DNA from: Chloroflexota bacterium
GTDB lineage: Bacteria > Chloroflexota > UBA6077 > CF-72
Direction: 5' to 3'
Assembly (NCBI GenBank): GCA_016191465.1
Contig: JACPOP010000018.1
Coordinates: 18,335 to 82,334 of the forward strand
DNA length: 64,000 bases
In this document: piece by piece, positions 17,586 to 27,209 of the stretch
Position numbering within the stretch: position 1 is the first letter of the stretch
Layout: each line of letters starts with the position of its first letter
Made by a program: the position numbers and the translations under genes
Notes under the pieces: generated by a model
The model's input: the letters and a program-made list of their open reading frames with translations, nothing else
The model's database searches: none
Told to the model about the DNA's origin: nothing

Positions 17586-17685
17586 CGAGCCGGCGCGCTG
17601 ACGTGCCACAGTCGGCGCCGCGGTGCCCGCGGGCTGCTCATTCAGCGGCGCTTCGCTCTGGGTTTGTTTGTATAACCAGCGGACT

Positions 17686-19074
17686 ATGAAACGGCTCATC
17701 TTCATCCTGGTGCTGGCCGTGCTCGCCGCCGCCGTCGTCTGGCCTCAGAAGCCGGGCAACTACATCCCCGGCGGCGACGCGCTTCCCGGCAGCCCAGGGG
17801 TCCGCATCGGAAGTTTCGTCCGCCAGGGCGCCCGGCTGGGCCTGGACCTCCAGGGCGGGACCCAGTTGACCTTGCAAGCAGACATGAGCAAGGTCGATCC
17901 ATCCACCCGCGACACCGCGCTCAAAGGCGTGCTGAGTGTCCTGGAGCGGCGCATCAACGCCTATGGCGTAGCCGAGCCACAGATTCAAACTCGCGGTACC
18001 GATCGCATCATCGTTCAGCTCCCCGGTGTTCGCAACATCGAGGAGGCGAAGCAGCTGGTGGGACGAACGGCGCAGCTCCAGTTCAAGGAGCAGGGGCCCA
18101 ACGGCCAGTGGGTGAATGCCACCGGCGTCATCAACGGAGAGACCCGCGAGCTGACGGGGCGCTACCTGATCGCCGGTCGGCAGCAAGTCACCTTTCAGGG
18201 GCGCGGGGGCCTTCCAGAGGTTGCCTTTGAATTCAACGCCGAGGGTGCCGAGCTCTTCCAGCAGATTTCGAGCCGATTGATTGGCAGGCCGCTGGGGATC
18301 TTTCTGGATCAGGACCTCGTCTCGGCGCCCACCGTGAACGCGGTAATCTCCTCGAACGGCGTGATCACGGGGCTGTCCCTGGAAGAGGCGCGCCTCCTTG
18401 CTATCCAGTTGAACGCGGGTGCGCTCCCGGTCCCGGTGAGCATCGAGGAGGAGCGCACCGTGGATGCAACGCTCGGCGCTGATTCGGTCCGCAAGAGCAT
18501 CCTTGCGGGTGAGCTGGCGTTCCTCGTGGTCGGGCTCTTCATGCTGATTTACTACCGGCTCCCGGGGCTCGCCGCGGTCGGCGCGCTGATCGTGTACGGC
18601 CTGATCAGCCTCGCCACGTTCAAGCTCGTGCCAATCACCCTCACCCTCGCCGGCATTGCCGGCTTCATTCTGTCGCTGGGGATGGCGGTTGACGCCAACA
18701 TCCTGATCTTCGAGCGTATGAAGGAAGAGCTCCGCTCGGGCAAGTCACTGGCCGCGGCCATACACGCGGGCGAAGACCGCGCCTGGCCATCCATCCGTGA
18801 CTCGAATTCGTCCACGCTCATCACGTGCCTGGTGCTGTACGTGTTTGGCTACCAGTTTGGGGCCACCATCATCATGGGCTTCGCGCTGGTTCTTGGTATC
18901 GGCGTGGTGATCTCGCTGTTCTCAGCCATCTTCGTGACCAGGACGTTTTTGGACCTGGTCCTGAGCCAGCGCTGGGCGCACCGGTCGGGTCTCTTTGGCA
19001 TGGACATCCAGCACTCGCTCGCCGAGCCTCGGACCCGGCGAGGCTCGACCGCCCCGTTGAGTGCCCGAGGTTAG
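17686..19074 (+). CDS. secD: Protein translocase subunit SecD
   Basis: Membrane component of the Sec holotranslocon that uses the proton gradient to help pull exported proteins across the membrane. The ATG at 17686 starts a 462-residue protein with an N-terminal membrane anchor, the D1 motif LGLDLQGGTQL near residue 50, a periplasmic-side P1 region, and five further membrane helices from about residue 268, including the conserved GMAVDANILIFERMKEE. TATAAC lies 9 nt before the start and may be a -10 box. secF follows after 14 nt. Confidence 0.95.
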   Translation: MKRLIFILVLAVLAAAVVWPQKPGNYIPGGDALPGSPGVRIGSFVRQGARLGLDLQGGTQLTLQADMSKVDPSTRDTALKGVLSVLERRINAYGVAEPQIQTRGTDRIIVQLPGVRNIEEAKQLVGRTAQLQFKEQGPNGQWVNATGVINGETRELTGRYLIAGRQQVTFQGRGGLPEVAFEFNAEGAELFQQISSRLIGRPLGIFLDQDLVSAPTVNAVISSNGVITGLSLEEARLLAIQLNAGALPVPVSIEEERTVDATLGADSVRKSILAGELAFLVVGLFMLIYYRLPGLAAVGALIVYGLISLATFKLVPITLTLAGIAGFILSLGMAVDANILIFERMKEELRSGKSLAAAIHAGEDRAWPSIRDSNSSTLITCLVLYVFGYQFGATIIMGFALVLGIGVVISLFSAIFVTRTFLDLVLSQRWAHRSGLFGMDIQHSLAEPRTRRGSTAPLSARG

Positions 19075-19088
19075 GGAAGAAGCCGCCA

Positions 19089-20060
19089 GTGTTCAACTTC
19101 GTCCGCAACCGTCGGAACTTCTACGCGATCTCGCTGCTGGTGATGATCCCGGGCCTGATCTCGCTCGTCCTGCCGGGCGGTCTCCGCCCGGGCATCGACT
19201 TCACCAGCGGCACGCTGATGACGATCCGTTTCGAGCAGCCGGTGGATCAGCAAGAGCTTCGGGATGCCTTCGCCACGCTCGGGCACGGCGAGGCCGTCGT
19301 CCAGCGCTCCGGGGACAACACCTTCGTCGTACGCAGCCGTCCATTCGCGCAGGCCCAGCAGGGTGATACCCCCGAGTCGGTGCAGGTCTCGGAGCGGCAG
19401 ACCGTGCAGGATGCCCTTGCCGGGCGGTTCGGCCCGACCGAGATCCTGAACCTCGACCAGGTCTCGGCCACAATTGCCGAAGAAATCGTCCGCTACGCCG
19501 TCGTGGCGGTCGCCGTTGCCTCGGCCTTCATCCTCTTCTATCTAGCCTGGGCCTTCCGCAAGGTGCAGTTCCCCTGGCGCTACGGCTCAACCGCGGTGAT
19601 CGCCCTGGTCCACGATGCGGTGGTCGTCCTCGGCGTCTTTTCCATCCTTGGGCGCGTGTTCCCCATCGAGCTCGAGGCAACCTTCATCGTGGCAGTACTC
19701 ACGGTCATCGGGTTCTCCGTGCACGACACCATCGTGGTGTTTGACCGCATCCGGGAAAATTTCATCCGCCACCAGGGCGAGAGCCTGGAAGACGTGGTGA
19801 ATCACAGCCTGATGCAAACTATCGGTCGCTCCCTGAACACGTCCCTGACCGTCATCCTGACGCTGACGGTGCTGCTGCTCTTCGGCGGCGTCACCATTCG
19901 GACGTTCGTGCTGGCACTGCTGGTAGGGATCACCACCGGGACGTATTCCTCGATCTTCGTGGCAAGCATGCTCCTGGTGAGCTGGCACAACGGCGAGATC
20001 GAACGGCTGTTCTTCTGGCGGCGGAGCCGCTCCCCGGCGCTGCCTGCCGCGGCGGCTTGA
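19089..20060 (+). CDS. secF: Protein translocase subunit SecF
   Basis: Partner of SecD in the Sec translocon. 323 residues from the GTG at 19089: first membrane helix at about 14-34, the GIDFTSGT motif near residue 38, and five C-terminal helices containing the conserved GFSVHDTIVVFDRIREN near residue 215. The start fits the conserved N-terminal NFVRNRRNFYAIS. It lies 14 nt after secD, so the pair is one operon. The gene that follows is on the other strand, with 47 nt between the converging stops. Confidence 0.95.
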   Translation: MFNFVRNRRNFYAISLLVMIPGLISLVLPGGLRPGIDFTSGTLMTIRFEQPVDQQELRDAFATLGHGEAVVQRSGDNTFVVRSRPFAQAQQGDTPESVQVSERQTVQDALAGRFGPTEILNLDQVSATIAEEIVRYAVVAVAVASAFILFYLAWAFRKVQFPWRYGSTAVIALVHDAVVVLGVFSILGRVFPIELEATFIVAVLTVIGFSVHDTIVVFDRIRENFIRHQGESLEDVVNHSLMQTIGRSLNTSLTVILTLTVLLLFGGVTIRTFVLALLVGITTGTYSSIFVASMLLVSWHNGEIERLFFWRRSRSPALPAAAA

Positions 20061-20107
20061 CCGAGAACGCTCTGGCGCCCGTCGGCCGGGCTACGGCCTG
20101 TTGGACG

Positions 20108-21187
20108 TTACAGCAGCTCGAGCGCGCCGTCCGACTGCAAGCGCTTGACGATGAGCTTCACATCCTGGGTACGGCCGCGGTCGCACACGAACACCACGTC
20201 GGGCGTCTCAACCACCACTAAGTCCTCGACGCCCACGGTGGCGACTGTGCGACTCGCCGAATAGACGAGCGTTCCCGTCGTGTCTACCGCCAGGTGCCTG
20301 CCCGGGCCAGCCGATGCGTTCCCTGCCTCGTCCTTGGCAAGCACGTCCCAGAGCTCAGACCACGACCCGATGTCACTCCAGCGGAAGGTGGCCGGCAGCG
20401 TCGCCACGTTCGGCGCATTTTCGAGGATCCCATTGTCAATGGTCTCCTTCGGGGCACTGGGATACACCTCTTCGATTCGCTCGAGAGGGACGGATGTGAG
20501 CACCTGGTAGATCTCCGGCTGCAGGGTACGGAACGCCGCGAGAATCGCGTCGTTCCGCCACACGAAGACCCCGGGGTTCCACAGGTACTCGCCGCTCTGG
20601 ACGTAGCGTCGGGCGGTCTCCAGGTCCGGCTTCTCCACGAACCGCTCCACTCGATGGAGTGGATATCCCTGGACGTCGCGCAGGTGCTCGGCTTGATGGA
20701 TGTACCCATACCCGGTGGCCGGGTACTGCGGTCGTAAGCCCGTGGTGACGAGGTACGCGCCACCTGAAGCCGCCTCGAGCGCGGCGGACAGTGTGCGGCG
20801 AAACTCGTCGTCATCCAGGATGAACGCGTCGGCGTGCAGCGAGGCCCAGGTTGCGCCGGGCGCTCGGGACTGAATGTGGAGCGCACCCAGGAGCAATGCC
20901 GCCGCCGTGTTGCGGCGGGTCGCCTCGACCACGATGTTCTCACGCGGGATCTCCGGCAACTGGGCGTGGAGATCCTCCGAGTGCGACCGTTCCGTGATGA
21001 CCAGGATGCGCTCCGCCGGCACGAGCGGCAGCACGCGATCGACGGTCTGCTGGATGAGGCTGCGCTGGCTGACCAGGCTGAGCAGTTGCTTGGGACGGTG
21101 GCCGCGGCTGAGCGGCCAGAGGCGGGTTCCCTCACCCCCGGCCAGGATGGCGACGTACGCGCCGTCTGGTGCCCGGGGCTCAGCCAC
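20108..21187 (-). CDS. manC: Mannose-1-phosphate guanylyltransferase
   Basis: Makes GDP-mannose from mannose-1-phosphate and GTP, feeding the GDP-sugar SDR genes upstream in the window. 359 residues: nucleotide-binding AILAGGEGTRLWPLSR near residue 13, HADAFI, TGYGYI, RFVEKPD near 166, and WNPGVFVWR near 185. The C-terminal isomerase (phosphomannose isomerase) domain found in bifunctional enzymes is absent. The GTG at 21187 overlaps the stop codon of the upstream epimerase gene by 8 nt, so the two are translationally coupled. Confidence 0.9.
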   Translation of the reverse strand: MAEPRAPDGAYVAILAGGEGTRLWPLSRGHRPKQLLSLVSQRSLIQQTVDRVLPLVPAERILVITERSHSEDLHAQLPEIPRENIVVEATRRNTAAALLLGALHIQSRAPGATWASLHADAFILDDDEFRRTLSAALEAASGGAYLVTTGLRPQYPATGYGYIHQAEHLRDVQGYPLHRVERFVEKPDLETARRYVQSGEYLWNPGVFVWRNDAILAAFRTLQPEIYQVLTSVPLERIEEVYPSAPKETIDNGILENAPNVATLPATFRWSDIGSWSELWDVLAKDEAGNASAGPGRHLAVDTTGTLVYSASRTVATVGVEDLVVVETPDVVFVCDRGRTQDVKLIVKRLQSDGALELL

Positions 21188-22112
21188 CGACCTGTTCCTG
21201 GAAGTACGAATAGGTCTCCGCCAGGCCCTGTCGCAGCGCCATGCGCGGGGACCAGCCAAGCTCTCGCGATGCCAAAGACGGGTTCAGCGCGATGCGCTGG
21301 ACGTCGCCCTGGCGAGCCTGGCCGTAGCTCGGTGGGCGGCTGTAGCCCGCGATCTCCGCCAGGAGGTCGAAGATTTCCTGGATCGTCGTCTCGATGCCTG
21401 TGCCTATGTTCACCGCCGCGCCCGCGCCACGCTGGAGGGCTGCCACGCTGGCATCGGCGCAGTCTCCGACATACACGAAGTCTCGGCTCTGTTGGCCGGT
21501 GCCATCAATGGTGACGGGCTGGCCCGCTGCCATTCGGGTCGCGAAGACCGCAATGACCGCGCCCTCCTCTCGAATGCCCTGTCGCGGTCCATAGACGTTC
21601 GCGTACCGAACAACGCTGTATTCCAGGCCGAAGGTGCGCTGGTACACCCCCAGCCACGCCTCAAGGGCCTGCTTGCTGGCGCCGTACGGCGAGAGGGGTC
21701 GAACGGGCGCGTCCTCGGCCAGCGGGATACACGCGGGATCAGGCTCGCCATACATGGCGCCGCCCGACGAGGCGTAGATGAACTTACTGACGCCGACCTG
21801 CGCCGACTGCTTGAGCAGGTTGAGCCCGCCCAGGACGTTGACGCTGGCATCATAAACGGGGTCTGCCACGGAGGCTGGCACATTGGCCTGCGCGGCGTGA
21901 TGGTTCACCACGTTGGGACGGAAATCCGTGAAGACGCCCTCCAGCGCTGCATCACGGATATCCACCGTGTACAGCTTCACGCCTGCCGGCACGTTAGCGC
22001 GTGAGCCAGTTACCAGGTTGTCGACGACTGCGACCTCGTGGCCCAGCGCAAGATACCGATCGACGACGTGTGAACCAATGAAGCCGGCTCCGCCGGTGAC
22101 GAGAATCCGCAC
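21180..22112 (-). CDS. GalE-like NAD-dependent UDP-sugar epimerase
   Basis: 310-residue extended SDR with GGAGFIGSHVVDRYL at the N-terminus, SSGGAMYG near residue 124 and SPYGASK (YxxxK) near 150. It matches the UDP-glucose/UDP-glucuronate 4-epimerase group; exact substrate is not determined by motifs. The GTG at 22112 coincides with the start of the first Rossmann strand. TATCCT at 22119-22124 lies 6 nt before it in the position of a leaderless -10 box, and no Shine-Dalgarno sequence is seen. The manC gene follows with overlap. Confidence 0.88.
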   Translation of the reverse strand: MRILVTGGAGFIGSHVVDRYLALGHEVAVVDNLVTGSRANVPAGVKLYTVDIRDAALEGVFTDFRPNVVNHHAAQANVPASVADPVYDASVNVLGGLNLLKQSAQVGVSKFIYASSGGAMYGEPDPACIPLAEDAPVRPLSPYGASKQALEAWLGVYQRTFGLEYSVVRYANVYGPRQGIREEGAVIAVFATRMAAGQPVTIDGTGQQSRDFVYVGDCADASVAALQRGAGAAVNIGTGIETTIQEIFDLLAEIAGYSRPPSYGQARQGDVQRIALNPSLASRELGWSPRMALRQGLAETYSYFQEQVGG

Positions 22113-22118
22113 CGGCGC

Positions 22119-22124
22119 AGGATA
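22119..22124 (-). promoter_or_regulatory. Candidate -10 box (TATCCT) of the GalE-like gene
   Basis: TATCCT on the minus strand, 6 nt before the GTG start, fits the TANNNT signature of leaderless promoters; no recognisable -35 box. Confidence 0.4.
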
Positions 22125-22232
22125 GCCGAAGCGTGTCCGTCCACTTCGCCCAAGCGAGTGGACCCTCCTGTGGCATGTTTCTACGACACTCTCGGCACTC
22201 GCTGAGCGTGCTCTACGACGAGCACCAGGTGG

Positions 22233-23915
22233 TTAGGCGGCGAGTCGCGGCGCGCTCGGCTCCACGTCCACATCCGTGGCTGCCTCGAGCGGCAGTTGCT
22301 CGCCTGCCTGGACCACGGATGCCGCCACGAAATCGCGGAACAGCGGGTGCGGGCGGTTGGGCCGGCTCTTGAACTCGGGATGGAACTGGCTGCCGACCAT
22401 GAACGGGTGGTCGCGCACCTCCGCGACCTCTACCAGGCGCCCATCCGGTGACGTGCCCGAGAACACCAGTCCGCGCGCCTGGAGCGGCTCGCGGAAATCA
22501 TTGTTAAACTCATACCGATGGCGGTGCCGCTCGAACACGATCGTGGCGCCGTACGCCGCCGAAGCGCGGGTCCCCGGGTGCACCGCGCACGGGTAGACAC
22601 CTAGCCGCATCGTGGCCCCCTTGTCCTCGACGTCGCGCTGCTCCGGCAGCAGGTCTATCACGGGGTATTTCGTAAAGAGATCAAACTCAGTTGAGTTCGC
22701 ATCTTCGGTCCCGAACGCGAAACGCGCGAACTCGATGCACAGTACCTGCATGCCGAGACAGAGGCCAAGGTACGGGATGCCGTGCTCACGGGCGAAGCGG
22801 GCCGCGCGGATCTTGCCCTCAACACCGCGGTAGCCGAACCCGCCCGGCACCACGATCCCGTGCAGGCCTTCGAGCGCATGCTCCCACTCATCCAGCCGTT
22901 CCAGCTCCTGGGCGTCGATGAACCGCAGGCTGAGCTTGCGGTGGTGCGCCCAGGCGGCGTGGCTTAACGACTCGCGGACCGAGATGTAGGCATCCTCGAG
23001 GCCCACGTACTTGCCAACGATGCCAATGACAACTTCCTCTTTCACCGTCCGGGACCGCTCAACCAGGCCTTCCCACGCGCGCAGATCCGATGGCTGGCAC
23101 TCGAGCCGCAGGCGCTCCACGACGAAGTCGCCGAGCCCCTGGCGCTCCAGGACAAGCGGCACGTCGTAGATGGTGTCCGACGTCTCCAGCGGGATGACCG
23201 CGCGGCGATCAACATCGCAGAACAGCGCGATCTTGTCACGGATGTCGTCCGGCACCGGGTAATCGGAGCGGGTACAGATCACGTCCGGCTGGATCCCGAT
23301 GGAGCGCAGCTCCTTGACGCTGTGCTGGGTCGGCTTCGTCTTCAGCTCCCGTGTCGCGCCGACGTGCGGCAGCAGGGTAACGTGGACGAACAGCACGCGC
23401 TCCGAGCCCAGCTCGCGGTGCATCTGCCGCAACGCTTCCAGGAACGGCAGGCATTCGATGTCGCCCACCGTGCCGCCCACTTCTGCGATCACCACCTGTG
23501 CGCCGGTTTGGCGGGCGGCCCGGCCAATACGATCCTTGATCTCATTGGTGATGTGCGGCACGACCTGGATGGTGCCCCCCAGAAAATCACCGCGCCGCTC
23601 TCGGCCGATGACGGACGAGTAGACAGCGCCCGTGGTGAGGTTGGAGGCGCGCGTCAGGTTCTCGTCGATGAACCGTTCGTAGTGGCCCAGGTCAAGGTCT
23701 GTCTCGGCCCCATCCTCCGTGACGAACACCTCGCCGTGCTGGTACGGCGACATGGTTCCGGGATCGACGTTGATATACGGGTCCAGCTTCACGATGCACA
23801 CTGAGACGCCCCGCGCCTTCAGCAGGCGCCCAATGGACGCTACCGTGATGCCCTTGCCGACCGACGAGACGACCCCGCCCGAGACGAAAATGTACCGAGT
23901 GTCCGCGCCTTGCAC
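22233..23915 (-). CDS. pyrG: CTP synthase
   Basis: Aminates UTP to CTP using glutamine. 560 residues: N-terminal amidoligase domain beginning with the diagnostic [15 protein letters not shown] and containing [19 protein letters not shown], then a class I glutamine amidotransferase domain from about residue 305 with GGFGYRG, the nucleophile in LGLCLGMQ and the C-terminal [13 protein letters not shown] start at 23915; TAGGGT 8 nt upstream (23924-23929) is a candidate leaderless -10 box and no Shine-Dalgarno sequence is visible. Confidence 0.97.
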   Translation of the reverse strand: MQGADTRYIFVSGGVVSSVGKGITVASIGRLLKARGVSVCIVKLDPYINVDPGTMSPYQHGEVFVTEDGAETDLDLGHYERFIDENLTRASNLTTGAVYSSVIGRERRGDFLGGTIQVVPHITNEIKDRIGRAARQTGAQVVIAEVGGTVGDIECLPFLEALRQMHRELGSERVLFVHVTLLPHVGATRELKTKPTQHSVKELRSIGIQPDVICTRSDYPVPDDIRDKIALFCDVDRRAVIPLETSDTIYDVPLVLERQGLGDFVVERLRLECQPSDLRAWEGLVERSRTVKEEVVIGIVGKYVGLEDAYISVRESLSHAAWAHHRKLSLRFIDAQELERLDEWEHALEGLHGIVVPGGFGYRGVEGKIRAARFAREHGIPYLGLCLGMQVLCIEFARFAFGTEDANSTEFDLFTKYPVIDLLPEQRDVEDKGATMRLGVYPCAVHPGTRASAAYGATIVFERHRHRYEFNNDFREPLQARGLVFSGTSPDGRLVEVAEVRDHPFMVGSQFHPEFKSRPNRPHPLFRDFVAASVVQAGEQLPLEAATDVDVEPSAPRLAA

Positions 23916-23923
23916 GGACCTAG

Positions 23924-23929
23924 ACCCTA
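23924..23929 (-). promoter_or_regulatory. Candidate -10 box (TAGGGT) of pyrG
   Basis: TAGGGT on the minus strand lies 8 nt before the pyrG GTG and has the TANNNT form seen before several other genes of this window that lack a ribosome binding site. Confidence 0.4.
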
Positions 23930-24093
23930 CGCGCTGGGCGCGGAATCTTCAATGCCGAAGTCTCGAATTCGCGAGGTTGGGTGCCGGCCGGCGCGCTCCG
24001 GTCGCATGCCATCGCTTTCATGGCTCAGCCCAGGTGTGCCATGAACCTACACAGGTCCACCCGAAAGCAGCGCCGCCCCACAGCGCGAGACCC

Positions 24094-24161
24094 CTGGGTG
24101 CGCGGGCGTCCCCGCCCGCAACGTCGCCCGCGTCGGACGGGCCAGAGGCCCGCGCACCCAG
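24094..24161. repeat. 14-bp inverted repeat element in the pyrG upstream gap
   Basis: Perfect 14-bp arms (24094-24107 and 24148-24161) with a 40-nt GC-rich centre that itself contains shorter complementary runs of the CGCCCG type. It looks like an extragenic palindromic element of the REP kind. It lies in the 500-nt stretch 23916-24418, where I otherwise see only the doubtful small frame at 24198-24422. Confidence 0.6.
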
Positions 24162-24197
24162 ACGAGGTGGCGAACAACCTTGCCTGAAACCAAATCC

Positions 24198-24422
24198 TCA
24201 CGTCCGCCCCTGGAAGAACCTATCGGTCCAGGTGCCTTGCCGCTCCGATGGCTGCCACAAAATGAACGGCGGATGGACCGTCGCCCGCACCTGCCGGCCG
24301 GCGCTGTCCGCGAACCACGTGATCGGGTGAGCTCGAACTGCGCCCCCAACCGGCTCTGATCCTCCACGGGAGTGCGAACGGGGCAAAGTGCATGCCATGG
24401 GTCGGCGTGGCGCCGGCGTCAA
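24198..24422 (-). CDS. Possible small protein (up to 74 aa), function unknown
   Basis: The frame begins with a TTG that overlaps the stop codon of the upstream PII-like gene and ends at 24198. The last 43 residues (from HPITWFADSAGRQV on) have the balanced composition of a real small beta-rich protein, with Trp, Phe and Pro, and contrast with the arginine/proline-rich first 35 residues, which look non-coding; a shorter form starting inside is likely. I do not recognise a family. Position suggests co-transcription with the PII-like gene and tmk. Confidence 0.4.
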   Translation of the reverse strand: MTPAPRRPMACTLPRSHSRGGSEPVGGAVRAHPITWFADSAGRQVRATVHPPFILWQPSERQGTWTDRFFQGRT

Positions 24423-24748
24423 ATTCGCTCGAACCGGGCCACGTCGAGCACGAACACCGTGGCCCCGCCGACCTCCACCTCGACCGGGTACGGAAGGAAA
24501 AACTCGCCGGGCTCCATCACCGGCGGCACCGGATTGATGTGCTGCCGACGCGTGGTGCAGTTCTCGCGCACGATGCGCAGGACGTCGTCAACCTGCTGGT
24601 CCTCGATGCCCAGAAAGATCGTGGCGTTGGTGTCACGCAAGAAGCCGCCGGCGGTCTTGATGCGGGTGGTGCGGTATCCGGATTCGGTGAGCTGCGCCAG
24701 CAGGCCTCCGGCGTCCTCGGCCTGGACGACCATGACGATCATTTTCAT
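24419..24748 (-). CDS. PII-like protein of the cyclic-di-AMP receptor family (YaaQ/DarA)
   Basis: 109 residues matching the YaaQ/DarA (DUF970) family, PII-fold trimers that bind c-di-AMP in Firmicutes: [20 protein letters not shown] at the start, then the TTRIKTAGGFLRDTNATIFLGI core and the GEFFLPYPVEVEVGGATVFVLDV C-terminal strands. The gene overlaps tmk by 4 nt (ATGA), the same tmk-yaaQ neighbourhood seen in Bacillus. What the protein controls here is unknown; the two TrkA potassium-channel regulators at 29.6-30.7 kb are other typical members of c-di-AMP-linked physiology, though not shown to be connected. Confidence 0.88.
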   Translation of the reverse strand: MKMIVMVVQAEDAGGLLAQLTESGYRTTRIKTAGGFLRDTNATIFLGIEDQQVDDVLRIVRENCTTRRQHINPVPPVMEPGEFFLPYPVEVEVGGATVFVLDVARFERI

Positions 24749-25419
24749 GGGGGGCTTGGGTCCTCGATCAGTCGTTGCTGCACTGCGTGCCAGGCTTCAG
24801 CGGCCACGACTTCCGGATGGGACGTGGCGTCGAGGCGCACCCAGCGCTCCGGGTGTTCCGCGGCAAGCGCATGGTAGCCATCGCGGACCCGATTGTGAAA
24901 CGCGAGCGTCTCAGCCTCGAACCGGTTCCACTCGGATGGTGAGGTGGCCCCCTGTCGCTGCTTGCGGGCCAGCCCCATTTCGGGCGTCACGTCCAACAGC
25001 AGCGTCAGGTCTGGGAGGAGCCCCTCGGTCGCCACCCGCATCACCATCCTGAGATCCTCCAGCGCGAGGCCATGGCCGAATCCCTGGTACGCATAGGTAG
25101 AGTCCACGTAGCGGTCGCAGAGCACGACAGTGCCGGAGCGCAGCGCCGGCCGAATCACGTCCTGGACGAGCTGTGTTCGGGATGCCGCGAGGACCAATGC
25201 CTGCGCCAGCGGGGCGAAATGGAGCTCGCGCCGCAGGAGCAGTACATCACGCAGCACGTCCCCGAGCGGTGTTCCTCCCGGCTCCCTCGTGAGCAGGACT
25301 CGGCGCCCGTTGGCCTCAAGCCGAGCCGCGAGGGCGCGCCCAAGGAGCGACTTGCCGGAGCCTTCCGGCCCCTCCAACGTAATGAACAGGCCCCGGGTAC
25401 GGCTGCCGGCCTCGCTCAA
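24745..25419 (-). CDS. tmk: Thymidylate kinase
   Basis: Phosphorylates dTMP to dTDP. 224 residues: P-loop [16 protein letters not shown] near residue 16, the DR(Y/H) motif [13 protein letters not shown] near 98 and the lid region RKQRQGAT near 150. [12 protein letters not shown] matches the TMP-binding DR-P-G loop. It overlaps the upstream ATPase gene by 4 nt and the downstream PII-like gene by 4 nt, an operon with translational coupling. Confidence 0.96.
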   Translation of the reverse strand: MSEAGSRTRGLFITLEGPEGSGKSLLGRALAARLEANGRRVLLTREPGGTPLGDVLRDVLLLRRELHFAPLAQALVLAASRTQLVQDVIRPALRSGTVVLCDRYVDSTYAYQGFGHGLALEDLRMVMRVATEGLLPDLTLLLDVTPEMGLARKQRQGATSPSEWNRFEAETLAFHNRVRDGYHALAAEHPERWVRLDATSHPEVVAAEAWHAVQQRLIEDPSPP

Positions 25420-27209
25420 TCGGACTTCGAGATCCGCACCCGGCGGTACGGCTCCTTACCGGTGCTCCGCGACGCGAGACTGTGCTGTTCCGCGAGCTGG
25501 TGCTGCAGGCGGCGGATGTACGCATTCTGGGGGGAGAGCTCCACCGGCCGCGAGGTTTGGATGACCTCGTTGATGGCGTCCTGCGTCTCGACAAGCGCTG
25601 TCTGGTCACCACTGATCACCGGGGTCTGCTCCAGGTGTGCCAGGCGAAAGAGCGCCTCGTCGATCTGGCCGGCTGCGTTGCTCCTGACCACGTACACCGG
25701 GACACCGTTCGCCTCGGCATCCCTCAGCGCCTGCGGCTTCTTCCGGTAGTAGTTCCGCACGGTCAGCACGACCTCGGCCTCGTCCTGGTCGCCGACGACG
25801 GTTGCAGGAATGCCCAGCGCCTTGATCTGGTTTTCCAGACGCGACCGGTTGACTCCGAAAGGGTAGATGCGGAGCAGCGGCTTCATGGTCCGGGGGCGGG
25901 GCTCAACAGCACCCTCGATGGTCGCCGGCTCCAGGGCGGCAACGGGCGCTCGACGGTCAATGCGCGGAGTCGCGCGGCGCTCTTCCATGCCGTATTCGTC
26001 CACGTACACCGACCCGCGGCCACGGTTGCTGCGCTGGCCGGGGGCCGCCGCGTGCGACCCGAACGGCCCGCGGTCGATCACGCCGAGCCGAGCCGGCTGG
26101 GTGAGCGGCTCCTCGATTATCACCTCGCCCGCGGAACCTCGGCGGCGCACGGTTGGGAGCGCCGGCTGGCCGCGCAAAATCGTGTCCACGACCTCCGCCA
26201 CGTTCTCGTGGACTGCCACGAGGTTCCAGTTCTGAATCTCTACCACCACGTCGAACGTGGGTGGAGCCTTGCGCTCCAGCACGGACTTCTGCGTACCACG
26301 CCGCCGCGCTTCCTCGTCGCTGAGGGTGACTGACTGGATTCCGCCGGCGAGATCGGAGAGCGTCGGGTTCAGCAGCAGGTTCTCCAGCGTGTTGCCGTGG
26401 GCAGTCGCCACCAACTGCACGCCGCGCTCGGCGATCGTCCGCGCCGCTCCAGCTTCGAGCTCCGTGCCAATCTCGTCGATGACAATAACCTCCGGCATGT
26501 GGTTTTCCACCGCCTCGATCATCACCGCGTGCTGCGCCGATGGGGTCGGCACCTGCATTCGGCGCGCCCGACCCACAGCGGGGTGCGGGATGTCGCCGTC
26601 GCCGCCGATCTCGTTGGACGTGTCGACGATCATCACCCGCTTGCGCAGGTCGTCGGCAAGAACTCGTGCCGCTTCTCGCAAAAGGGTGGTCTTGCCGACG
26701 CCCGGCCGCCCCATCATCAGAATGCTGCGTCCCGACTCCACGATGTCCCGGATGATGGTGATCGTGCCAAACACGGCGCGGCCCACCCGGCAGGTGATGC
26801 CAACGACTCGACCTTCTCGATTCCGGATCGCCGAAATGCGGTGAAGGGTCCGCTCGATGCCCGCGCGGTTGTCATCGCCGAAGAGTCCAATGCGCTGGAC
26901 CACGTAATCCAGGTCGGTCGAGTCGACCGACCGCTCCGCCAGGATCACCTCGGCGCCCGGCAACCGGGCCGCGGGCTCACGCCCGAGGTCCATCACCACC
27001 TCGAGCAGATCGGAGCGGTTGGGCATGGTGCGAAGTGGCTCGCAGATGAACGGCGGCAGCACGGCGAGCAACTGCTCGAGGTCGTCCGCGACGACGCGCT
27101 GGATCGGACCGCCCGCGTGCTCGGAGGCCGGGCTCGCCTCGGCATCAGGCCCCGATGCCGACAGATCTGGAAGTCGGTCTTGTGCGTGCGTCGTAGGGCT
27201 ATCCCCCAA
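25416..27209 (-). CDS. SpoIIIAA/Ycf45-type AAA ATPase, R3H-related nucleic-acid binding protein
   Basis: About 597 residues. An N-terminal region is followed by an AAA ATPase core of the SpoIIIAA/Ycf45 group: Walker [15 protein letters not shown] near residue 167, [10 protein letters not shown], Walker [14 protein letters not shown] near 230 and [13 protein letters not shown] basic, low-complexity linker (about 370-440) leads to a C-terminal domain of the kind annotated as R3H/single-strand nucleic-acid binding. Cellular role of the bacterial members is not established. The TTG at 27209, overlapping the upstream stop codon, was chosen because it keeps the whole frame after the preceding gene; a later start is possible. 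Confidence 0.82.
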   Translation of the reverse strand: MGDSPTTHAQDRLPDLSASGPDAEASPASEHAGGPIQRVVADDLEQLLAVLPPFICEPLRTMPNRSDLLEVVMDLGREPAARLPGAEVILAERSVDSTDLDYVVQRIGLFGDDNRAGIERTLHRISAIRNREGRVVGITCRVGRAVFGTITIIRDIVESGRSILMMGRPGVGKTTLLREAARVLADDLRKRVMIVDTSNEIGGDGDIPHPAVGRARRMQVPTPSAQHAVMIEAVENHMPEVIVIDEIGTELEAGAARTIAERGVQLVATAHGNTLENLLLNPTLSDLAGGIQSVTLSDEEARRRGTQKSVLERKAPPTFDVVVEIQNWNLVAVHENVAEVVDTILRGQPALPTVRRRGSAGEVIIEEPLTQPARLGVIDRGPFGSHAAAPGQRSNRGRGSVYVDEYGMEERRATPRIDRRAPVAALEPATIEGAVEPRPRTMKPLLRIYPFGVNRSRLENQIKALGIPATVVGDQDEAEVVLTVRNYYRKKPQALRDAEANGVPVYVVRSNAAGQIDEALFRLAHLEQTPVISGDQTALVETQDAINEVIQTSRPVELSPQNAYIRRLQHQLAEQHSLASRSTGKEPYRRVRISKSD

